From the NCBI RefSeq assembly GCF_003473485.1, contig NC_053042.1:41568762-41632761 (forward strand): 64,000 nt of DNA. The letters run 5' to 3'. This DNA comes from Medicago truncatula. Lineage: Eukaryota > Streptophyta > Magnoliopsida > Fabales > Fabaceae. The notes beneath the pieces are model-generated. The model was not told where the DNA came from. It did no database searches and saw only the letters and a program-made list of their open reading frames with translations. The translations under genes were made by a program, and so were the position numbers. The stretch's first letter is position 1; the number at the start of each line of letters is the position of its first letter. Shown piece after piece: positions 58,033 through 64,000 of this stretch.

Positions 58033-58700
58033 TAAAAAATTACTTTTTTGACATAAAAAACTTCGCAATGACACACGTAAAATACTTAAATGCCCCCAAC
58101 GGTAGTTAACTATCGTTGAGGATCCGATATCAGTTAACTACCGCTGACCTCAACGGTAGTTAACTACCGCATAACAATTTCTTGAAGCTAGGAGCTAGAG
58201 CATATTAACAACTTCCAAAACAACTAGATTACTCATGAATTTCTCAATTTCTCAAAATTGTTTTTCATCTTTGTTGATTTGTTGAAAAACAATCATAAAT
58301 TAATTATTCAAAAACTTATGTTATTTACTTGTCAAATTGATATGAATTGCTGCAACATACAAATGAAAAGAGGAACTCAAAACAAAAGTCCAATGTTTCT
58401 ATTATTTATGATATGAAGAAAAAAAAAAAAACAAAAGCTTGGTCATGGAAAGAGGCAACTCTTCATCAGATTGATGAGGAAAAAAAATTGGTGAAGCTGT
58501 ATAATTGGTGAAACAAGAGTATTGTAGTGAAAGTATGATGTATAATTGATGTCAGCGGTAGGTAGTGTGAATTGAAGAAAAGATTTCAGTGGCAGTTAAT
58601 TGTTGCCGGTATTTTCAACGGTAGTTAACTACTACTAAGGGCATTTAGATATTTTACTTGTGTCAATGTGAACTTATCAATGTCAGAAAAGCAATTTTCT
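58033..58700. mobile_element. MULE-like element with palindromic subterminal repeats and 9-bp TSD
   Basis: Terminal inverted repeats of about 85 bp: left 58033-58115, with 'tgacacacgtaaaatactta' and 'aatgccc', is inverted at the right end (58618-58700). The 9-bp direct repeat TATTATTAT flanks it at 58024-58032 and 58701-58709. Several copies of the palindrome GGTAGTTAACTACC lie near both ends. No ORF. The duplicate copy shows the unoccupied site around 59805-59820. Confidence 0.8.
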
Positions 58701-58911
58701 TATTATTATCCTCATTGATGGCATATACATGTTTGGACTCTAGATCCTTTGAAGAAGATATAGCGCACAGGAGAGAGGGCTATGACCCATGAAGATGTGC
58801 TGTTTGATTTGTTCTTCAAAATTGTTCCGCCTCTATAAAAAGCACACAAACCACTAAAATCATTTTTGACGGTTTCTCTTTCATCAGAAAAGTTAATGTT
58901 ATCCAAAAGTC

Positions 58912-59038
58912 CTATCTTCCTAGCTCAATTGGTAAAATGTCGAAATTGTTAGGCCGGATATCATGATCGGGGTTCGAATTCCGGTACCTCCATTTGTGTA
59001 TGTGAGTTTATATTTCGTCTATCTACCAAAAAAATGGC
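58912..59038 (+). repeat. tRNA-derived SINE
   Basis: Box A 'tagctcaattggtaaaatg', box B 'ggttcgaattccgg', and a 3' tail ending 'ctatctaccaaaaaaa'. Its body differs from the 21596-21732 family, so probably a second SINE family. Confidence 0.65.
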
Positions 59039-59059
59039 AATTAATTTAAACTATTTGAC

Positions 59060-60030
59060 AAAGGTGTTGTAGTTTGAACAAATGTTTACACAATCATGTT
59101 TGCAAGCGTACAACGGGACAATTATATCGAGAAGTAACTTTAACGAGGGATCAAACCAGAGATCTTCCACTATAGAGTATTTTTGTACGCATTCTCTCCA
59201 CTTACAAACATAACATGTTTCAACTAAGTCAAAGTATTGAATGAATGAGATAGTGTTAATCTCACTTAGATGAACACTTGAAGGAACACTATTAGTACTT
59301 GATATGAATGATTTAAGGCAGCCGGACATTAGGCTTGGGGTGAAGGATGAGGCAGTGATGATCACAAGAAGATCAACACTTGCAAAAGACTATTTCTACT
59401 TTATACAAGGCCACGGAATGAGATCTACAGATAGGAACAAGCTTTTTGGAATTCTTTCCTCAACTTGTTATTATTCATAATTCCTATTTTTATCAACCTT
59501 GTACTTTTAGCTATTGAATTTTGCATCTTTCATCTTGTGACCGAGTACAAACTTTTTGGTTACAAATACATGTACCACATCCAAAAGTTATAGAGAATAT
59601 TTCCAAGTACTCTTGGGTAAAAAACACTTTTCAAAGATAGTGTAGAAAAATTGTGTATGACGAGGCAGTTTGTTTATTAACATATCTTTTTCATTATTTG
59701 TTAGTGATTCGTCGAACATAAATACTTAAAGAATAATCTTGTAAAGGATTTGTTTTTTTTATAAATGCAAATAATCAAGAGATAATATGCCAACGTGACT
59801 TTTAAGAGGCCTAAGTGTACCATCCTCATTGATGGCATAGGCATGTTTGGATCCTCTACATCATACTGCACAGGAGTTTTCAAAGTCTTAGAGGGTCATG
59901 GGCAGAACTATTCACATCGTGTTTGTTGTTTGCTTCATCCCTCTGGATTTTGTTCTACCTCTAATTCTCTAAAACACACAAACCTCCAAAATCATTATTG
60001 ACTCTGTTCTCTTTTCAAAAGATAATTGAA
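59060..60030. repeat. Tandem segmental duplicate, copy 2 (unoccupied)
   Basis: Counterpart of 56640-58900 without the three MITE insertions. Short open frames on the minus strand within it have no recognised domain and are not conserved between copies. Confidence 0.7.
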
Positions 60031-60974
60031 TCTTGATGCTAATTAACCTATTTTGCAGCGAGTTTGTAGATTGATCAAACATCTACAAAAATCATGACTG
60101 TACAAGTATATCCTTAATATGAAAATTATGTTCTCCTACTTCTATGTGCTATCAAAAATAGTCATAAGAGTTGTTAGTTAAAAAAGTTGCCCGAATTTAG
60201 TCTCTCACAACATGACAAAGTAGCGTTCGAACCTCATATGAGAGACCTCCAGTAGTACAGAATTCATGTATTAGACTTTTAGTTATGGTCCTCTCAAGAC
60301 AAAATTCCAGCTCCGCCTAGGTATTATTGTAAAAGTGCAAATTATCAAACAATCTCAAATATTTTTCATAAGAACTTCAGTCTCTCCATACAGCCCCCAA
60401 ACAATGGTATCGATCGACTATCAAACGCTCAACACACAGGATTAACATCATATTACTCATATTACAATTCATCATGTAAAAATTCTCACTTGAAAAGACA
60501 GACAAGAAAATAGCCAAGCAACCGAGGATAACAGAATCCGCACACAATTTGAACGAAACCACTCCAGCAAAATGTTGAATCCAATATGACAAGAATGCAA
60601 TATTAGCAGTGCTACATCCCTAAGTCTGGCAGGAAAGAAACTTTCGTGCATACATACAAATAAAAATGCTTTGGAAGAGCATAAACTTTAGATTGCCTGG
60701 TAAGAAAAACAAACACTTTAACACTCTTTCCTACACTAATATCATACAAGTCACACCATTTTATATGAGGCAAATGAGACTCATTCTCTTAATGGTTAAC
60801 AAAAGAGTGTTAGACTTGGTGTTGCTAGCTCTCCTCTGTAAGAACCAAATAGCAGCTCTCAAATTAAAAACATGCAACTCATGGTTGCTTAATCATGATA
60901 TGCTATGCCAAAGTATGAAAACATCCAAATGAAAAAGAATTCCTAATCCAACCAATAAAATTGATAACTAAAAT

Positions 60975-61134
60975 CACTGTGATTGCAGCTATGAAAATCC
61001 CACATAACCATAGTCTTATTTGACACATGATAGTCAAAGAAAATGAAGAGGAGGAACCACTGTGAATACAGCTATGAAAATCCCAGATAACCATAGTCTT
61101 ATTTGACACATGATAGTCAAAGAAAATGAAGAGG
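60975..61134. repeat. Two-copy 83-bp tandem repeat
   Basis: Copies start at 60975 and 61058 (both 'cactgtga') and share long identical stretches including 'ccatagtcttatttgacaca' and 'tcaaagaaaatgaagagg'. Noncoding. Bases 60031-60974 are spacer with no gene recognised. Confidence 0.85.
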
Positions 61135-61552
61135 GAAGTATAAAAATGGATTAACATCTGATACTCTAACACAGACAAAAAGAAGCTCAAACCTAATTAC
61201 AGCCGGGCGCTTAAAGTACATAAAATTGCATAATCACATTAGGTCAGAAGCTTTACAAGGGAATGGAATGGATACATGAAAGTATCATGTATAAACTACA
61301 ACAGGATCAAATGTGTACTCTTACTCAAAACTCCACAGCAGCACCAACTCTAGAAACACCCAAGCCCTTGTCTATCTGCATTCAAACCAAGCAAAACAAA
61401 CATGTTAATGTATCAACCCCAAAATAAGTACAATTGCACACAGAAAAGGAAATTCAGGGCCTAATTACTTCCAATGCTATCAGTTTTTATTTTAACTTAA
61501 ACTAAAAAACATAAAAGGAATATAGACACTATATTTCTCACCATTTTCCTTT

Positions 61553-62005
61553 ACAATTTTTGAAAAAAACCTAGCATTTTCAGTACTTTCGAAAATCCAT
61601 TTCTTCCGGCTTGTCGTCCATATCATCTCTATCACAATCATAGCTACACACGCCTACCATCTCTTTTTTGAAAAAAAAAAAAAAAAAACTAGAATTTTCA
61701 GTACTTTTGAAAATCCATTTTTTCCGGCTTGTCTTCTATATCATCTTTATCACAGTTATAACTACCCGCGCCTACCATCTCTTTTTTGAAAATTCCCTAG
61801 CATTTTGAGTACTTTCAAAAATCCAATCTTTCCAGCTTGTCTTCTATATCATCACTATCACAATTATACCTATGCACGCCTACCATCCCTTTTTTGAAAA
61901 AACCCTAGCATTTTCAGTACTTTTGAAAATCCATTTTTTCCGGCTTGTCTTCTATATCATCTCTATCACAATTATAACTACGCGTGCCTACCATCTCTTT
62001 GTTAA
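61553..62005. repeat. Four-copy minisatellite, ~108-118 bp unit
   Basis: Units anchored by 'ctag(c/a)attttcagtactt' at about 61571, 61689, 61797 and 61914. Each continues with 'tccggcttgtcttctatatc' and 'gcctaccatctcttt'. The A-run between units varies. It lies downstream of the zinc-finger gene stop, probably in a 3'UTR intron. Confidence 0.85.
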
Positions 62006-62152
62006 CAATTTAAAATCAACATAAATTCTAGAATACAAAAACTGAAAAATATTTTCATAAAGTAAGCAAGACCTTAAACTAAAACTAAAATTATAAATAA
62101 AACATCCCTAACCTTGATAAGTCTCAATTGTTGTCACATCCACTAGCAAATG

Positions 62153-62920
62153 TTAAAAAGCTTTGAAACTAGGACCAAATTTCCCACTGCCATTATTCCC
62201 TATTCGTCCATCACTTCCATTACCCCCACCAATTTTGTTCCCAATCACAGGACTCCCAATCCCATTAGCCCCAACTCTGCTAATGAGAGGACCATTCGGC
62301 GATTGTGAATGTCCATTCAACTCCTCTTTTTTAACCACAACATTGTTCCCATTAGTCAACCCAATTGAACCCTGAAGCTTTTGAAGCGCAAACACATGCT
62401 CAATAGCTTCCTTAGTCTTCTTCCTCGCCATCGCAGCTTCCCTAACCGCTCTCTCAGACCTAATCCTCGACAAATGAAAATGCTTTTTCATAGAAGAAGA
62501 AGCAACCTTGCAAGCACAGAGAAAAATCTTGGAGAGTTTTTCATCAATTGGGGATTCAGGAACAGGGAAGAAGGTGAAATTGGGTTGAGAGCAAGGTGGG
62601 CAAAGGTAAGAAGGTGGTGGTGGAGAAGAGAGGCAATGGATATGGCTGAGAGAAGAGCATTTGATGCAGGAAACGAAACGGTGCGCAGAGGAAGTGGTGG
62701 AAAGAGGGTTTTCGTAGAATTCGAAGCAACAAGGACAGAATGATGATGGATGAAGACGGAGGACGCAGGAAGTGCAGATTCGACGATCGACGCCGCGAAC
62801 GACGACGTTGTGGAGAAGCCAACGGTCTTTGATGCCGCAGTTACAGCATTCGCCTTTGACGAAGGGGAAGATGTTGGGAGGAGATTCAGAGAGAATGGGT
62901 TTTGATGATGGAAGATTCAT
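62153..62920 (-). CDS. Cys-rich RING/FYVE/PHD-type zinc-finger protein
   Basis: A single coding exon of 255 residues. Residues ~24-110 hold paired cysteines typical of a PHD/RING-like zinc fold: CCNCG, RRICTSC, FCPCCFEF, FVSCIKCSS with SHIHC, and LCPPCS. The middle has a basic helical stretch (HLSRIRSERAVREAAMARKK, then TKEAIEH). The C-terminus is Gly/Asn-rich. This layout resembles uncharacterised plant 'RING/FYVE/PHD zinc finger superfamily' proteins, with possible nuclear or chromatin roles, but a function cannot be assigned. A donor-like site (CAAG|GTTAGG, about 62113) just after the stop and an acceptor (GCAG|ATAGAC, about 61380) suggest a 3'UTR intron of about 730 bp containing the minisatellite. 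Confidence 0.8.
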   Translation of the reverse strand: MNLPSSKPILSESPPNIFPFVKGECCNCGIKDRWLLHNVVVRGVDRRICTSCVLRLHPSSFCPCCFEFYENPLSTTSSAHRFVSCIKCSSLSHIHCLSSPPPPSYLCPPCSQPNFTFFPVPESPIDEKLSKIFLCACKVASSSMKKHFHLSRIRSERAVREAAMARKKTKEAIEHVFALQKLQGSIGLTNGNNVVVKKEELNGHSQSPNGPLISRVGANGIGSPVIGNKIGGGNGSDGRIGNNGSGKFGPSFKAF

Positions 62921-62989
62921 GGTAATGGTTGAGATTTGAGAGTGATTTGGGGGATTTTGAAATTTTTTAGGGTTTTGAAATTGGGATTT

Positions 62990-63750
62990 GAGAATTTCTA
63001 GGGTTTCGAAGGAAGAAGAAGAAGTGATTGAAACGGATACCCTATGATCGTAATTTGATGATGTACTCGGTTGTTTTGTTGTTTCTGCAAACCATTATTT
63101 TATCTTTTCATCAATATCGTAAATTTAGTCCAATATTTTTTTTTTACTCTCATAAATGTTAGTCAGACAAAATAAATGTTAATTGTGTACTTATAGTAAA
63201 TATCCAATATGATTTAAAAGAATATCGTTTAAGATACATTTTTCGGCCTTTTGCCATATTATCGTTTTAAATACCTTTTTTGATCTTTTGGCTAGTAAAT
63301 ATCCAATACGTTTTAAATGAATATCGTTTAAGATACATTTTTCGGTATTTTGGCATGAATATCGTTTAAAATACCTTTTACCTTTTGACTAAGATCAAGA
63401 ATATTGTTTAAGGTTTTTTTTTTAGTCTTTTTTTTAGATATTAAAAAATGTAATAAAATAGTCAAAAAACATATCATTTTTATTAAGGAAAATTTTTTCA
63501 TGAACATTTGTTTTAAATGATCTTGTAATTAAGGGCGGAGTTAATATTAATTGATCAATTTAATAAAATAAAAGTTAATTTTCAAAGTTTTAAGGTAATG
63601 AATGTACAATTCTCGAGATAAACTTTGCACATTAAACTTCTAAATAAGTTGTGCAATTGTTAGCATTTTTCAAATATTTTACGTAAAATATTGGTTTGCA
63701 CAAATAAATATACCCAAATGTTTTACATTAATTTATTTTTTTTTGCTTTT
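62990..63750. other. AT-rich spacer with local internal repeats
   Basis: 'aatatcgtttaagatacatttttcgg' type words recur at 63224-63250 and 63322-63346, and 'taaatatccaata' at 63197 and 63296, so a short diverged tandem repeat of about 100 bp is present. No gene recognised. Confidence 0.5.
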
Positions 63751-63846
63751 ACACTGGTTTCCGATCCACCAAGCTCGAACCCATAAATGTGGATATTTAC
63801 TCTGTCCAATGCGGGTAGTCATCCCTACATATGGTTGTCCCCTTGA

Positions 63847-63972
63847 ACATAAGTTAGTTGGTTGAGACATTATAATATGCAAGATCCATGATTCAAACTT
63901 TGAACTCAAGATTTTCCACTTATTCTCTTTAAAAAATGAAATTCTGGCAACTAGGTTACTTAAAAAAAAAAG
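63847..63972 (+). repeat. tRNA-derived SINE copy
   Basis: 'gaacataagttagttggttg' (box A-like), diverged box B 'gattcaaactttg', then 'ttccacttattc' and 'caactaggttact' plus 10 A. Collinear with the 21596-21732 SINE. Confidence 0.6.
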
Positions 63973-64000
63973 TACATGGTTAACATACGTGGTTAATTAT

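Larger units (their letters stand above)
56640..58900. repeat. Tandem segmental duplicate, copy 1 (carries three MITE insertions)
   Basis: Collinear with 59060-60030: shared landmarks 'ccagagatcttccacta' (56790 / 59157), 'cataacatgtttc' (56839 / 59210), 'gacattaggctt' (56951 / 59327), 'tcattgatggcata' (58713 / 59826) and 'aaagcacacaaacc' (58839; diverged at 59970). Copy 1 is longer because of the insertions at 57427-57700, 57850-57965 and 58033-58700. No coding capacity is recognised. Confidence 0.75.

Noticed and set aside
58064-58180. CRISPR-like or riboswitch reading of the repeated GGTAGTTAACTACC motif
   Set aside because: Irregular spacing, plant nuclear context and clear TIR/TSD structure show it is part of a DNA transposon.
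59051-59365. 104-codon minus-strand frame in duplicate copy 2
   Set aside because: The counterpart in copy 1 is interrupted and diverges; part of a dispersed repeat, not a gene.
62163-62743. Plus-strand open frames across the zinc-finger gene
   Set aside because: They mirror the minus-strand 255-residue gene, whose paired cysteines give it clear coding character; the plus frames are Pro/Arg-rich noise.

Overview
The window is nuclear DNA from a flowering plant, most likely a legume of the Medicago/Trifolium type. Evidence: AT-rich spacers, spliced genes with plant GT-AG introns, plant-specific families (shaggy-like kinase, NEAP, X8-domain protein, P-class PPR, MRH1/MALE DISCOVERER-type receptor), and legume-style LINE, SINE and MITE families. 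No bacterial, organellar or CRISPR-like content is seen. The species call is inference.

Layout. 433-2271 (+): last five exons of an ABCI20-type soluble ABC ATPase whose 5' part lies before the window. 2830-5735: a retrotransposon graveyard with two RNase H remnants and one LINE inserted into another of opposite orientation. 9483-11031 (+): four-exon pyroglutamyl-peptidase I. 11160-13220: a diverged tandem duplication of that gene's 3' flank. 15145-15684 (-): three-exon U11/U12-20K-like C2H2+CCCH zinc-finger protein. 17285-20202 (-): twelve-exon GSK3/shaggy kinase. 21500-23750: dense SINE and nested-MITE zone. 24259-29198 (-): complete Ty1/copia retrotransposon with seemingly identical 194-bp LTRs, a 5-bp target duplication and one open gag-pol frame. 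29996-30069 (-): a tRNA gene with an odd anticodon loop. 33275-33595 (+): small secreted peptide. 34571-37981 (-): nine-exon LRR receptor pseudokinase. 39117-40730: a short retro-insertion and a LINE RNase H remnant. 42660-44839 (+): GPI-anchored X8 protein with a degenerate GH17-like N-terminus. 45778-49686 (-): NEAP nuclear-envelope coiled-coil protein. 51714-52523: MULE-like element with a perfect 9-bp target duplication. 53843-56017 (+): intronless PPR protein. 56640-60030: tandem duplication whose two copies act as filled and empty sites for two transposons. 62153-62920 (-): Cys-rich RING/PHD-type protein, with a minisatellite in its probable 3'UTR intron.

The genes are independent transcription units, not a cluster with a shared pathway. 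Exon boundaries were read by hand from splice sites, and reading-frame continuity was checked codon by codon for every multi-exon gene. No new defence or metabolic system is evident. The most unusual content is the transposon biology (young copia element, nested MITEs, MULE-like elements with 9-bp target duplications, paired empty/filled sites) plus a few gene-level oddities: a GC-AG intron, a tRNA with G37 after U36, and a pseudokinase with an intronic MITE.
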